Assembly: GCA_934632155.1 (NCBI GenBank)
Contig: CAKTXZ010000009.1
Span: forward strand, 1 to 64,000
From: an uncultured Clostridia bacterium
Lineage (GTDB): Bacteria; Bacillota; Clostridia; Christensenellales; Aristaeellaceae
DNA: 64,000 bases
Direction: 5' to 3'
A model generated the notes under the pieces. The model saw only the letters and a list, made by a program, of their open reading frames with translations, did not search any database and was not told the DNA's origin. Positions 35,947-45,371 of this stretch are shown piece after piece. Each line of letters starts with the position of its first letter. Positions within the stretch are counted from its first letter, which is position 1. The translations under genes were made by a program, and so were the position numbers.

Positions 35947-36840
35947 ATGAACGAATACTATCGCAAAACCGTCTGGACGCGGCTTTTTGACGTCTTCAAC
36001 GCCATCCTCATGTGCCTGTTCATGCTCACCATCCTCTTCCCCTTCTGGAACCAGCTTTGCATCTCCCTGAGCGATATTTCCATTACGCCCGTCAGCAATA
36101 TCACCTTCTACCCGCAGCATTTCAACACCGAAGCCTATCAGCGTGTTTTTTCGGATGTGCGCATCGTCCGGGCCACGGGCGTTTCCGTGCTGCGCGTGCT
36201 CGTGGGCACGGTCGGCACGCTTTTCTGCACCGGCCTTTTGGCCTATGTAACCACCATTCAATGGTTTTCCGGGCGCAAGCTCCTGCGCCGCGCCTTCGTC
36301 GTTACCATGTATTTCGGCGCCGGCCTGATTCCCACCTATCTGGCCTTCATCAGCATCGGCCTGTACAACACCTTCTGGGTCTATATCGTCCCCGGCCTGT
36401 TCAGCGCCTATTACATGCTGATCATCGCCTCCTACATTCAATCCATGCCGGACGCGCTGTTTGAGGCCGCGCGCATTGACGGCGCGACCGAAATGAAAAT
36501 CTACCTGCGCGTCGTGCTGCCCATCAGCGTTCCGGTCTTTGCGGCCATCGCGGTGTACTGCGCCGTGGATCAATGGAACGCGTGGTTCGACACCACCATC
36601 TACGTCTCCAACGGCAAATGGGATACGCTGCAGATTTACCTGCGCCGCGTGCTGCTGGAAATCGAAGCGCTGAGCATGATCGAGGATAGCTCCCGCGCGC
36701 TGAGCAAGTTCCGCACCCTCACGCCGCACTCCATTCGCGCCGCCACCACCATGATCGTCACCCTGCCCATCGTATGCGTATATCCCTTCCTGCAAAAGTA
36801 CTTCCTCAGCGGCATCACCATCGGCGCCGTCAAGGGCTGA
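35947..36840 (+). CDS. YtcP/LplC-type sugar ABC permease
   Basis: A 297-residue permease with six membrane segments and the EAA loop FEAARIDGATEMKIYLRVVLPIS near residues 172-194. It follows its partner after 12 bases and ends the locus, with the family-typical C-terminus KYFLSGITIGAVKG. A terminator follows within 35 bases. Confidence 0.93.
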   Translation: MNEYYRKTVWTRLFDVFNAILMCLFMLTILFPFWNQLCISLSDISITPVSNITFYPQHFNTEAYQRVFSDVRIVRATGVSVLRVLVGTVGTLFCTGLLAYVTTIQWFSGRKLLRRAFVVTMYFGAGLIPTYLAFISIGLYNTFWVYIVPGLFSAYYMLIIASYIQSMPDALFEAARIDGATEMKIYLRVVLPISVPVFAAIAVYCAVDQWNAWFDTTIYVSNGKWDTLQIYLRRVLLEIEALSMIEDSSRALSKFRTLTPHSIRAATTMIVTLPIVCVYPFLQKYFLSGITIGAVKG

Positions 36841-36870
36841 AGGCTCCGCCGCCCGGCGGCAGCCAAAACC

Positions 36871-36930
36871 AAACAACGCTCCGAGCCGCAGCAGCATGCC
36901 CGCCGCGGGTTGGAGCGTTGTTTCTTATTT
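36871..36930 (+). terminator. Terminator of the first sugar-import locus
   Basis: Stem AAACAACGCTCC/GGAGCGTTGTTT with a 29-base GC-rich, partly self-paired loop, followed by CTTATTTG. It shares the GCTCC/GGAGC stem core with three other terminators. Confidence 0.85.
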
Positions 36931-36955
36931 GTACGCAAATGCCAATAAGGCGGCT

Positions 36956-37003
36956 GCGAAAAAGCGTCTTTCCAAAACCGGTTTCAGAAAGCGACGCTTT
37001 CGC
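36956..37003 (-). terminator. Terminator of the Gfo/Idh-Udp-acyltransferase operon
   Basis: A long interrupted stem (GCGAAAGCG outside, CTTTC/GAAAG and AAACC/GGTTT inside) whose minus-strand descending arm reads CGCTTTTTCGC, giving a T-run. It faces the terminator of the convergent sugar locus. Confidence 0.6.
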
Positions 37004-37035
37004 TTCAGCCTGTCTTTTCGCAAACCGGGCACCGC

Positions 37036-37842
37036 TTACAGCGCAAACGCGCCCAGCGCAGCGGGAATTTTTTCTCCGCGCAGCAGACAGGCCTTCGCCG
37101 CGCGGCGCAGGGTCGTATCCTCCGGGTAAGCGGAAAAATCGTCCAACACCGCGTCAAAGATGCGTTCCTCCGCCTGCCGGTCGCCATAATCGACCGAGAG
37201 CAGGGAAAAATCACGCTGAAAATCCAAAATGCGCCCGCCGCGCGGCAAAAGCGCGGGCAGCTTGGGGCTGAGCAGCCAGGAATGGCACAGGAACAGCGCA
37301 TGGGGCAGATGGAAAAACGCCAGCGCCGCGCGATACGCCGCATCCTTTTGCGTCAGGTCCGCGCCCTTGGGAATATGCACGTTCAGCGCTGTCAGACGCC
37401 GCCATTCCGGCGGCAGGCCGCGGGGCGCGCCCATCGCTGGCTGAAACTGCAATTCGCCCAGCGCGAAAAGCTCCATCCGATAATGCCCGACGAGCCATTC
37501 CTGCTCCGAAACGCCATGCTCGCCCGTGCACAAAAAATGCTTTTCCTCCCAGCGCGCCAAATCGCGGAAGGTATCCACAAAGACCTGCTCCGAAATGCCG
37601 GATTGCGTATACGCCGCCAGCGCTCTGGGCAAAAAGCCGTAAAACAACGCCAGATAACGCTGCGCAGGCTGCTTTTGCGCGTCATTGTCCGCGATAAACG
37701 CGTCGGCGCTGCGCCGCAGCAGGGAATACTGCGCGGCAAGCTCGTCCGCGTCCAGAGGATACCGCTGCGCCTGCGCGATCGCTTCCTGCGACAGGCCAAT
37801 GCGCTCCGCCAGCGCGGCGGCCGTTTTGCTTTCGTTGCTCAT
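37036..37842 (-). CDS. Acyltransferase domain-containing protein (DUF5596/GNAT-like)
   Basis: A 268-residue cytoplasmic protein resembling the two-part N-acyltransferase family: a helical N-terminal part (about 1-120) and a GNAT-like C-terminal part containing ALNVHIPKGADL and LPHALFLCHSWLLSP. No signal peptide or membrane segment is present. The ATG overlaps the stop of the nucleoside phosphorylase gene (ATGA), so it is the last gene of a coupled operon. The acyl donor and acceptor are unknown; the family link rests on motif memory and is moderately sure. Confidence 0.65.
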   Translation of the reverse strand: MSNESKTAAALAERIGLSQEAIAQAQRYPLDADELAAQYSLLRRSADAFIADNDAQKQPAQRYLALFYGFLPRALAAYTQSGISEQVFVDTFRDLARWEEKHFLCTGEHGVSEQEWLVGHYRMELFALGELQFQPAMGAPRGLPPEWRRLTALNVHIPKGADLTQKDAAYRAALAFFHLPHALFLCHSWLLSPKLPALLPRGGRILDFQRDFSLLSVDYGDRQAEERIFDAVLDDFSAYPEDTTLRRAAKACLLRGEKIPAALGAFAL

Positions 37843-38612
37843 CGTATTTTTTCTCCGTCGCGATCCAAGCGAATCAGCTTGCGCAGCGCCAGCACGGCGG
37901 TTTGAATCGCACGCTCGGGATCTTTCACCGGCGGGTTTTCCAGCTTCAGCTTATCGCGTTCCAGATTGCCAAGGCACAGATGCACGCTGCCCGCGCGCGC
38001 GCGCAGGATGCTGGAAATCACAAACAGCGCCGCCGATTCCATTTCGGACGCCAGACAACCGCCCTCGATCCACGCCTGCCAATTGCTCATGAGCATCTGG
38101 CGAACGGGCATACGCTCGGGCGCATGCTGGCCGTAGAAGGAATCCTTGCACTGCACAACGCCCACATGATGCCGTCCGCCCATTTCCTCCGCCGCCGCGT
38201 CCAGCGCCTTGAGCACGGTAAAATCCGCAACGGCCGGGAAAGCGAGCGGCATGTATTCCTGCGACGTGCCCTCGGCGCGAATCGCCGCGCTGGCCACAAC
38301 GACGTCGCCGGGAATGACGTCCTTTTGCATCCCGCCGCAGGTACCCACGCGAATGAAGGTATCCGCGCCCAGCATGTGCAATTCCTCCACCGCGATGGCG
38401 GTCGACGGCCCGCCGATGCCCGTAGAGGTAACGGAAACGGGCACGCCCTCGAGCGTACCGGTCACGGTTCTGTATTCGCGGTGGAACGCCATTTCCCGCG
38501 GATTGTCGAAGTATTTCGCAATCGTCTCCACCCGTCCGGGGTCGCCGGGCAGCAGCACATAACGTCCCACATCCCCGGGGGCAAGGTCAATATGATACAG
38601 CTTTTGGCTCAT
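37839..38612 (-). CDS. Uridine phosphorylase-like nucleoside phosphorylase
   Basis: A 257-residue PNP/UDP-family enzyme that cleaves nucleosides with phosphate to base and ribose 1-phosphate. Motifs are LLPGDPGRV (phosphate), STGIGGPSTAIAVEEL, RVGTCGGMQ and SEMESAALF (ribose and base contacts), which fit uridine phosphorylase best. It is coupled by ATGA overlaps to the HAD gene before and the acyltransferase gene after. Confidence 0.88.
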   Translation of the reverse strand: MSQKLYHIDLAPGDVGRYVLLPGDPGRVETIAKYFDNPREMAFHREYRTVTGTLEGVPVSVTSTGIGGPSTAIAVEELHMLGADTFIRVGTCGGMQKDVIPGDVVVASAAIRAEGTSQEYMPLAFPAVADFTVLKALDAAAEEMGGRHHVGVVQCKDSFYGQHAPERMPVRQMLMSNWQAWIEGGCLASEMESAALFVISSILRARAGSVHLCLGNLERDKLKLENPPVKDPERAIQTAVLALRKLIRLDRDGEKIR

Positions 38613-39034
38613 TGCGCGTTTTCTCCTGTCATGGCGGCGCAGGCCGCCTTATCGTCCCAGTATTCATCAGCAAAGATTTTGCGGGAATTATAGCCGTCGA
38701 ACATTTCCTTGACCGCCGCGCAGTTGTCGTTGACAACCAGCCCGTCTACGCCCTGCGTCTTCAGCCATGCCAGCGCGTCGTCCAGCACGTCCTGCTCGCG
38801 GCACGTCCACAGGATGAATTCATAGCCCATTTCCTGCATCATTCGCACGGCGCGAAGCAGCGGCGCGTTGGGCGCGAGAATATCCGGATAGTCGCTTTCA
38901 CACAACGTGCCGTCAAAGTCGCAGGCAATAATCGTCGCGCGCCCGTCGGCCTGCGCGGCATGGCTGGCAAGCCAAAGGCGGGCGGCTTCATCCCCCGAGA
39001 CCGCCCGCATGGCCGCGTCGTAATAACGCGTCAC
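38609..39034 (-). CDS. Small HAD-family hydrolase
   Basis: A 141-residue HAD phosphatase-like protein. Motif I is CDFDGTLC (nucleophile Asp), motif II is the Thr in LWTCREQ, and the acidic motif is in FADEYWDD near the end. It is small, with no cap domain visible. I chose the GTG at 39034: AAAGGAAA lies 9 bases upstream and it overlaps the Gfo/Idh stop as GTGA. It may dephosphorylate a sugar phosphate or nucleotide made by its operon neighbours. Confidence 0.78.
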   Translation of the reverse strand: MTRYYDAAMRAVSGDEAARLWLASHAAQADGRATIIACDFDGTLCESDYPDILAPNAPLLRAVRMMQEMGYEFILWTCREQDVLDDALAWLKTQGVDGLVVNDNCAAVKEMFDGYNSRKIFADEYWDDKAACAAMTGENAQ

Positions 39035-40080
39035 AGCTCGATTTCCTTTCCCGTCTGCGCAGAAAGATACAGGCCGTTGAGGATTCGCTGAATCGCCAGC
39101 CCGTCCTCCACGGGCGTGCGGCTTTCCTCCTCGCCGCGCACCACGCGTCCAAAGGCCTCCAGCTGACGGGTATAGCAATCCTTCCATGTATAGCTCAGCG
39201 TCGTTTCGGTCATGCCGCTGGCCTCTTCGCGGATCAGCAAATGCTTTTTGTTGCACAGACCGCCCTTCGCGCCGTACAGATCCATGCGTCCCTCTTCATC
39301 CTGCGCGTTGATCGACCACGCCGCCTGATAGATGATGCTGCTGCCGTTCTCGAAGGTAATCATGCCGTGGGAGCTGTCCTCCACGTCGTAAACGTCGTCC
39401 TTCTCATAGGCGCTGTAGATTTCCACGTTCTTGGGATAGCGGTTCGCAATCGCGGCATAATTGAGCGCCTTGCAGCGCACGGGCCGCGGCTTGCCCATCA
39501 GATACCACGCCGCATCGATATAATGCACGCCAATGTCGATCAACGGGCCGCCGCCGGACTTTTCCTTATGGCCGAACCAGCCCGTGGGCGCGCCGCGCTG
39601 GCGCAGAATTTCAATGTTCGCCAGGTAGATATCGCCCACGTTGCCCGCGCGGATGTGGTCCATCATGGCCTCGACGTCCATTTCAAAGCGCGTGCAAAGC
39701 CCCATCTGCGTCTTCACGCCCGCGCGCTTGGCGGCCTCGACCATTTTTTCCCCCTGCGCGACGGTCATCGTCAGCGGCTTTTCGCACAGGATATGCTTGC
39801 CATGCTCCGCGGCAAGCAGGAACATCGGCTCATGCTGATAATTGGGCACGGCCAGAATCACCGCGTCGATATCGGAACTTTTCACCATTTCCTCCGCATC
39901 GCGGAAAATGTGTTTGTCCCCGCCGTATTCCTCGTTGAGCTTCTGCGCATGCTCCGGAATACGGTCGCAAATGCCGGCGCAGACGATGCCTTCGCCGTTT
40001 TTGAGCGCTTCCATATGCGCCCGCGCAATGTTGCCGCAGCCGATTACGCCAAAGCGTACGTCCCGTTTCGTTTCAAGCAT
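39031..40080 (-). CDS. Gfo/Idh/MocA family oxidoreductase
   Basis: A 349-residue NAD(P)-dependent sugar dehydrogenase. The Rossmann motif GVIGCGNIARAH is at about residues 11-22, the EKPLT catalytic Lys motif at about 100-104, and DIGVHYIDAAWYL carries the substrate-side Asp/His. It overlaps the pyrophosphohydrolase gene by 8 bases and the HAD gene by 4. The substrate is likely an inositol-, hexose- or pentose-type compound, but this cannot be told. Confidence 0.9.
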   Translation of the reverse strand: MLETKRDVRFGVIGCGNIARAHMEALKNGEGIVCAGICDRIPEHAQKLNEEYGGDKHIFRDAEEMVKSSDIDAVILAVPNYQHEPMFLLAAEHGKHILCEKPLTMTVAQGEKMVEAAKRAGVKTQMGLCTRFEMDVEAMMDHIRAGNVGDIYLANIEILRQRGAPTGWFGHKEKSGGGPLIDIGVHYIDAAWYLMGKPRPVRCKALNYAAIANRYPKNVEIYSAYEKDDVYDVEDSSHGMITFENGSSIIYQAAWSINAQDEEGRMDLYGAKGGLCNKKHLLIREEASGMTETTLSYTWKDCYTRQLEAFGRVVRGEEESRTPVEDGLAIQRILNGLYLSAQTGKEIEL

Positions 40081-40435
40081 GGTTTTCTTCCTCCTGATTT
40101 TCTTCCGTATCCCAGCGCTTCATGTTGTAGGCATGCTTCGCCTCGTACAGACGGGTGATTTCCTCGGGCGAAATGTTATAGCAAAGCGTGATATCCATCA
40201 TGAACATCATCACGTCCACCCATTCCTTGATAAAATCCTCGCGCGTCTGCGCATCGTTCATGATGGCTTCCCAGCCCTGCTTTTTAATGATGTCAATCAT
40301 TTCGCCCACTTCGCCGATCGCCCAGAGCACGGAATAATGCCCGTTCTCGGGGGCCATTTGAATCCAGTCCTCGCCGTATTTGGCCTGCAGCTCCTTCTGA
40401 ATATCCTGCATGCGTTGAATATCCATGATCTTCAT
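40073..40435 (-). CDS. MazG-like/dUTPase-type nucleotide pyrophosphohydrolase
   Basis: A 120-residue all-alpha NTP pyrophosphohydrolase. The metal-binding pattern is visible as GEVGEMID on one helix and EWVDVMMFMMD on the next. The ATG at 40435 has GGAGGA 7 bases upstream; a longer frame extends into the 5' gap but lacks support. It opens the small operon with Gfo/Idh, HAD, nucleoside phosphorylase and acyltransferase. A house-cleaning or dUTPase-like role is the family expectation. Confidence 0.8.
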   Translation of the reverse strand: MKIMDIQRMQDIQKELQAKYGEDWIQMAPENGHYSVLWAIGEVGEMIDIIKKQGWEAIMNDAQTREDFIKEWVDVMMFMMDITLCYNISPEEITRLYEAKHAYNMKRWDTEENQEEENHA

Positions 40436-40589
40436 GTGCGTATCCTCCGTTTGATACTTTTTTCCATGTGATAATCCGCGCGGTTCATGCTTCGCCCCGA
40501 CTGCGCCGCGCAAGGGCGGCGCTGCCGAAATCAAGCGGCGTCGGAACGAAGGGGCGCGAACAGATCGGGCGTTTTGACGTAAGGCGGCC

Positions 40590-41450
40590 TTATTCCGCAT
40601 TCTCCGGCGGCTGCCATGCATAGCGCGGCAGCACCGCCAGCAGGCGCTTCATATAATCCAGCCCGGCGCGAATCGCCATGCGGCAATCCTCCACGCCCTC
40701 AAATTCCTGAATCAGATAGCCATCGTAGCCCGATTGAAGCAGCGTCTTCATGCATTGCGCCAGCGGCAGGTTTCCCTGACCGGCAATAGCGCAGCGCCAA
40801 TAATCGCCGCCGGCCGTCACATACCAGCCCTCGCCGGGATACAGCCTGTCGCCGGGAAGAAGATGACAATCCTTCACATGGACATGGCGAATGTGCCTCT
40901 TGAGCAGCCGCACCGCGCGCGCGGGATCCTCGTTCGCGTCGGCAAAATTCGCAAAGTCGCACAGCAGGCCGAAGTTTTCATGATCCACTGCCTGAAAAAG
41001 GCGCTCCAGCCGTTCGGGCGTGACCAGATAGCCGCCGTGGTTTTCCGTTACCAGCACAATACCCTTTTCCTGCGCATAATCCGCCAGCCGGCGCAGCGCC
41101 GCCAGAGAGTCCTCGGCGTAGGGATGAGGCACGTCCTCATGGTAGATATCCGTGCGCACCACCTTGCAGCCCATGGCCGCCGCGCGGTCGATCTCAGCGC
41201 GCAGAGCAGTCTCCTGGGCTGAAATATCCGCCGCGAAATTCGCCGACGTGGCCCACGAGCACAGCTCCACGCCCGCTTCACGCGCCGCGGCGCGCAGCTC
41301 CTCCGGATCGTAGGGATAGTTTTCCGTCAGGTTCGCCAGCTCCACGCCGTCAAAGCCCATCGCGCCCGCCTCGCGAATCGCGCCGGCCAGCGAAAGCTGC
41401 CCTGTAGAGAGCAATTGATCAAACGAATAAGTCGATACACCGTGCTTCAT
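40590..41450 (-). CDS. Sugar phosphate isomerase/epimerase (TIM barrel)
   Basis: A 286-residue AP-endonuclease-2-fold enzyme. Metal ligands can be seen: the Glu in VTENHGG, the Asp in LLCDFANF, the HVHVKDC motif and the late Glu in IQEFEG. It overlaps the ROK kinase gene by 4 bases, ending the importer-nagA-ROK operon. The substrate is unknown; related proteins interconvert keto sugars or inosose derivatives. Confidence 0.87.
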   Translation of the reverse strand: MKHGVSTYSFDQLLSTGQLSLAGAIREAGAMGFDGVELANLTENYPYDPEELRAAAREAGVELCSWATSANFAADISAQETALRAEIDRAAAMGCKVVRTDIYHEDVPHPYAEDSLAALRRLADYAQEKGIVLVTENHGGYLVTPERLERLFQAVDHENFGLLCDFANFADANEDPARAVRLLKRHIRHVHVKDCHLLPGDRLYPGEGWYVTAGGDYWRCAIAGQGNLPLAQCMKTLLQSGYDGYLIQEFEGVEDCRMAIRAGLDYMKRLLAVLPRYAWQPPENAE

Positions 41451-42316
41451 TCTCTTTGCCCTTTCCGCACCGCCAGCTCGGCGGCGCCCAAAATACCTGC
41501 ATCGTTGCCAAAGCGCGCCGAAACAATGCGCGCATAGCTGTAATACTGCCGATAGCCCGGATCGCGCTCCACCGCGTCGCGAATGCCGTCAACCACGATC
41601 TGCGCGCCGGACAGCCCGCCGCCGACGGCGATTACCTCCGGCGCGAAAATCGAGCACAGGCCGATCAGCCCCTGCGCCACCTCGTGCAGATACCGCCGCC
41701 ACACGTCCGCCATTTCGCCCCGGCGCACCGCCGCCACCACGTCCCTTGGCGGCATGCCGCCCGCCATACGCGATAACGCGCTGGCCGACGCATAGCATTC
41801 CCAGCAGCCCGTCTGGCCGCAGGAGCATTTTTCGCCGTCCACGTGGGTAATCATGTGGCCCAGCTCGGCGTGCGCGCCGCCATGGCCGCGCAGCACCCGG
41901 CCGTTCACCATCACGCCGCCGCCCAATCCCGTACCCAGCGTAATCATCACGCCGCATGCGCAGCCGCGAAGCGCGCCCGCGGCATACTCGGCCAGCATGG
42001 CGCATACGCCGTCGTTTTCAATGGGCACGCTTTCGTTCAGCAGCTCCCGCAGCCGCGGCCCGATGGGCGCATGCCAGAAATTCAGCTGATTTGCATCGAT
42101 ATAGCCCGCCGCATCGATCGCGCCCGCCGTAGAAATGCCCGCCGGCGCGCCCGGAAAGCGCTCGCGCGCCGTTCGAATCATCTGTGCAAGCAGCCGCGTC
42201 ATTTGCTCCGGCTCATGGGGCGACGGGCGCGTATCGCGGTACACAATCGCTTCGCTGTTTTCCACCGCGCCAAGCTTTACCGTCGTGCCGCCGATATCGA
42301 TACCGATCACCGTCAT
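41447..42316 (-). CDS. ROK-family sugar kinase
   Basis: A 289-residue ROK kinase. The ATP motif is IGIDIGGTTVKLG at the N-terminus, ENDGVCA holds the catalytic Asp, TLGTGLGGGV follows, and the ROK zinc motif is CSCGQTGCWE. It lacks a DNA-binding domain, so it is a kinase and not a repressor. The ATG overlaps the nagA stop (ATGA). Beside NagA, an N-acetylhexosamine or glucose/mannose-type substrate is likely. Confidence 0.9.
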   Translation of the reverse strand: MTVIGIDIGGTTVKLGAVENSEAIVYRDTRPSPHEPEQMTRLLAQMIRTARERFPGAPAGISTAGAIDAAGYIDANQLNFWHAPIGPRLRELLNESVPIENDGVCAMLAEYAAGALRGCACGVMITLGTGLGGGVMVNGRVLRGHGGAHAELGHMITHVDGEKCSCGQTGCWECYASASALSRMAGGMPPRDVVAAVRRGEMADVWRRYLHEVAQGLIGLCSIFAPEVIAVGGGLSGAQIVVDGIRDAVERDPGYRQYYSYARIVSARFGNDAGILGAAELAVRKGQRE

Positions 42317-43443
42317 GCCGCGGGCCCTCCGTATACTTTTTCGCCGATGACCGTGCAAACCGCTTCATACGCCGCGTTCATGCACACAATTTCCGCCCGC
42401 GCGCCCGGCGCGATTTTCCCGCCCGGAAGGCCCAGATGCTCCGCCGGCGTTCTGGACGCCATGTCAAACGCATCCCGCGCCGGAACGCCAAGGCGTATCA
42501 GGCTGCGCGCTTCCTGCGTCAGCACCGCGCCGCCGCCCGCCAGCGCGCCGTCGCGCGTACGGGATTCGCCGTTTTTCACGTAATACGTCTCCGCCTGCGA
42601 GGCGTACACGCCGTCGGGCAGGCCGGTGGTAAACACCGCATCGCTCACGATAATCATTCGCTCCGCGCCCTTGCATTTGTAAATCAGGCGAATCGCGTCC
42701 GGATGCACATGCACCAAATCGCAAATGCATTCGCAGTACGCCCGGTCGTCCAGCAGCGCCGCAGTCAAAATGCCCGGCGCGCGATGGTGAATGGGCGTAG
42801 AGGCGTTAAAAAAGTGCGTCACACCGCCCACGCCGGTTGCAAAGGCATGGCGACCCTCCTCCGCCGTGGCGGCGGTGTGCCCCGCCTGCACGCGAACGCC
42901 GCGCGCCGTCAGGTAACCGATCAGCGCGTCCGCATTCTCCTCCGGCGCGAGCGTGACCAGCCGAATCATGTCCTCATAGCCCTGCGTCAGGCGGCAATAT
43001 TCCGCCACGGAGGGCGGCAGCACGCTTTGCGCGTCCATCGCGCCCAACGCGCGGCGACTGATAAACGGCCCCTCCAGATGCACGCCCGCAAGCAGCGCGC
43101 CGTCCGCACCGCCGCGCTGCAGGCGCATCACCTGCCGCGCCGTTTCCAGCGCCGCGCGCATCTGCTTGATCGGCGCCGTATACACCCCGGCCAGCGCCTG
43201 CGTTACGCCGCGCGCAGCCAGAAAGCGCAGCCATTCCAGCATCCGCTCCGGCGTAGTTTCCATCACATCCGCGCCGAAGCCGCCGTGCGTATGCTGATCG
43301 ATCAGCCCCGGCACAGCGACCGCGCAAACGATATCCCCCGCCTCGCGCGGGCCGACGCCCGCAACCCGGCCGTTCTCCAGATGAATCGTTCTGTTTTCCA
43401 AGAAGCCTGTCGGCGTCAGCACCCTGTCGGCAGAAATTTTCAT
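42313..43443 (-). CDS. nagA: N-acetylglucosamine-6-phosphate deacetylase
   Basis: A 376-residue amidohydrolase that removes acetate from GlcNAc-6-P. Motifs are GLIDQHTHGG (metal His), HLEGPFI (metal Glu), QAGHTAA, THFFNASTPIHHR and the catalytic Asp in IIVSDAV. GAGGAGG precedes the ATG at 43443. It directly follows the importer permeases and precedes the ROK kinase. NagB deaminase is not in the window, so either it is elsewhere or the pathway differs, for example toward GalNAc. Confidence 0.92.
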   Translation of the reverse strand: MKISADRVLTPTGFLENRTIHLENGRVAGVGPREAGDIVCAVAVPGLIDQHTHGGFGADVMETTPERMLEWLRFLAARGVTQALAGVYTAPIKQMRAALETARQVMRLQRGGADGALLAGVHLEGPFISRRALGAMDAQSVLPPSVAEYCRLTQGYEDMIRLVTLAPEENADALIGYLTARGVRVQAGHTAATAEEGRHAFATGVGGVTHFFNASTPIHHRAPGILTAALLDDRAYCECICDLVHVHPDAIRLIYKCKGAERMIIVSDAVFTTGLPDGVYASQAETYYVKNGESRTRDGALAGGGAVLTQEARSLIRLGVPARDAFDMASRTPAEHLGLPGGKIAPGARAEIVCMNAAYEAVCTVIGEKVYGGPAA

Positions 43444-43454
43444 ACGCCGCCTCC

Positions 43455-44384
43455 TCAGCCCTTGAGGGAGCCGACCATCACGCCCTTGACGAAATACTTC
43501 TGGGCGAAGGGATACACGCACAGCACCGGCACGGTGCACACCACGATATTGGCGTACTTAATCAGCGCGTTCACGGCCGACTGATCGGCGTTCTTGGTGA
43601 GCTTTACCTGCGCGTTGCCGCGGCCGGCACTGGCGATGGAGGCGTTGTCAATCAGAATTTCGCGCAGGATGGACTGAATGGGGTACATCGAGCGCTTGGT
43701 CAGATAAATCATCGGGTCGAACCACATGTTCCAATAGCCCACCGCGGTGAAGAGAATCAGCACGGCGCTGACCGCGCCGGAAAGCGGCAGCAGCACGCTC
43801 CAGAGCAGGCGCAGGTCGCCCGCGCCGTCCAGCGTTGCCGCCTCGCGCAAATCGTCCGGCAGGTTGACAAACTGTGTGCGCATGATAATCATGTTATACA
43901 CGTTGACCGCGTTGGGAATAATCAGCACCCACATGCTGTTCATCATCCCCAGCTGATTAATCAAAAGGAAATACGGGATGATGCCGCCGCCAAAGTACAT
44001 GGTGATCGTGAAATAGAGCATAATCCATTTCTTGCCCGCAAGCCCCTTGATGCTCAGCGGGTACGCGGTAATCACCGTCACGGCGTATTGCAAAAGCGTG
44101 CCCAGCGACAGATAGACCAGCGTGTTCTTAAAGCCCGTCCAGATGTTCTTGTTGTGAAAAACCACCTTGTAGGCCTCGAACTGAATGCCCTCGGGAAAGA
44201 GCATCAGGCTGTTTTTGGTCGCCACGACGTTCGGATCGGAAATGGAGCAGACAATCACCTGATAAAGCGGATAGAGGAAAATGAAGGCCAGCACCGTCAG
44301 CACCGCATAGATAATTGCATCCGCCATGCGGCTACCGGCGCGGATATGGTTCCTTTTGCTGGTTGCGGCTGAAATCGACTTCAT
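43455..44384 (-). CDS. YtcP/LplC-type sugar ABC permease
   Basis: A 309-residue permease with six membrane segments, EAA loop REAATLDGAGDLRLLWSVLLPLS near residues 186-208, and C-terminus KYFVKGVMVGSLKG, similar in form to the partner in the first sugar locus. It follows the other permease after 12 bases and precedes nagA by 11. Confidence 0.93.
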   Translation of the reverse strand: MKSISAATSKRNHIRAGSRMADAIIYAVLTVLAFIFLYPLYQVIVCSISDPNVVATKNSLMLFPEGIQFEAYKVVFHNKNIWTGFKNTLVYLSLGTLLQYAVTVITAYPLSIKGLAGKKWIMLYFTITMYFGGGIIPYFLLINQLGMMNSMWVLIIPNAVNVYNMIIMRTQFVNLPDDLREAATLDGAGDLRLLWSVLLPLSGAVSAVLILFTAVGYWNMWFDPMIYLTKRSMYPIQSILREILIDNASIASAGRGNAQVKLTKNADQSAVNALIKYANIVVCTVPVLCVYPFAQKYFVKGVMVGSLKG

Positions 44385-44396
44385 TGCGCTCCCTCC

Positions 44397-45302
44397 TTAC
44401 CACAGGCTCTGTTCCGTGGTCTTTCGGCTGATCCAGTTGAACAGGATAATCAGCAGGAAATTGACCACCGTTTCCGCCAGACCGACCGCCGCGGTATAAT
44501 CATATTTACCGCCGCGAATGCCCAAGCGGTAGGTATACGTGCCGAAGACGTCGCCCGTTTCATAGGTCAGGGGCGTGTAAAGCAGCAGAATATTATCCGT
44601 CGAAACCGACAGGAAGGAGCCCAGCCCCAGAATCAGCAGAATGACGATGGTCGGCGTAATGCCGGGAAGGGTAACGTGAATCGCCTGCCTGAAGCGGCCG
44701 CAGCCGTCGATGCGCGCAGCCTCGTAGAGCTGCTGATCGATGCCGGAAAGCGCCGCCATGTAAATGATGCTGTTCCAGCCCACGCCCTGCCAGACGCCCG
44801 ACCAGACAATGATCGACTGGAAGTATTTCGGCTCCGACAGGTAGCTGACGGCCTCCGTTTTGCCCATCAGCCGTCCCAGCGCGTTGAACAGCCCGTCGTA
44901 CGCCAGAAAGCTTTTCAGCATGCCGCAGATAACGACGGTAGAGATGAAATAAGGCATGTAGGAAATGGTCTGCACAGTCTTTTTGAAGCTCGCGCAGCGC
45001 ACTTCATTGAGCAGCAGCGCCAGAATGATCGGCGCGGGATAGCCCACAACGAGCGTATAGAGGCTGATGGAAAGCGTATTTTTCAGCAGCATCGGAAAAT
45101 GCGCGGAGGAAAAGAACTTGCCAAAGTGCTGCAGACCCACCCACTTGCTTCCCATGATGCCAAGGTTCGGCTTGTAATTCTTAAACGCGATCACGATGCC
45201 GTACATGGGAACGTAATGAAAAATAAACAGCAGCACGATCGCGGGAATCAGCATCAGATACGCCGCCCAATGCTGCCGGAGGCTCTTTTTGAAATTCTGC
45301 AT
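44397..45302 (-). CDS. LplB-type sugar ABC permease
   Basis: A 301-residue permease with six membrane segments and EAA loop YEAARIDGCGRFRQAIHVTLPGI near residues 202-224. The ATG at 45302 has GAGAGGGGAAG upstream. It forms the membrane channel with the next permease. As in the first locus, no ATPase is encoded. Confidence 0.92.
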   Translation of the reverse strand: MQNFKKSLRQHWAAYLMLIPAIVLLFIFHYVPMYGIVIAFKNYKPNLGIMGSKWVGLQHFGKFFSSAHFPMLLKNTLSISLYTLVVGYPAPIILALLLNEVRCASFKKTVQTISYMPYFISTVVICGMLKSFLAYDGLFNALGRLMGKTEAVSYLSEPKYFQSIIVWSGVWQGVGWNSIIYMAALSGIDQQLYEAARIDGCGRFRQAIHVTLPGITPTIVILLILGLGSFLSVSTDNILLLYTPLTYETGDVFGTYTYRLGIRGGKYDYTAAVGLAETVVNFLLIILFNWISRKTTEQSLW

Positions 45303-45371
45303 TTTTCTTCCCCTCTCGGGCTTTTGATGCCGGCGCGCCGGGTTTCCCCGACGCGCCGGAGCTCGCATGGC

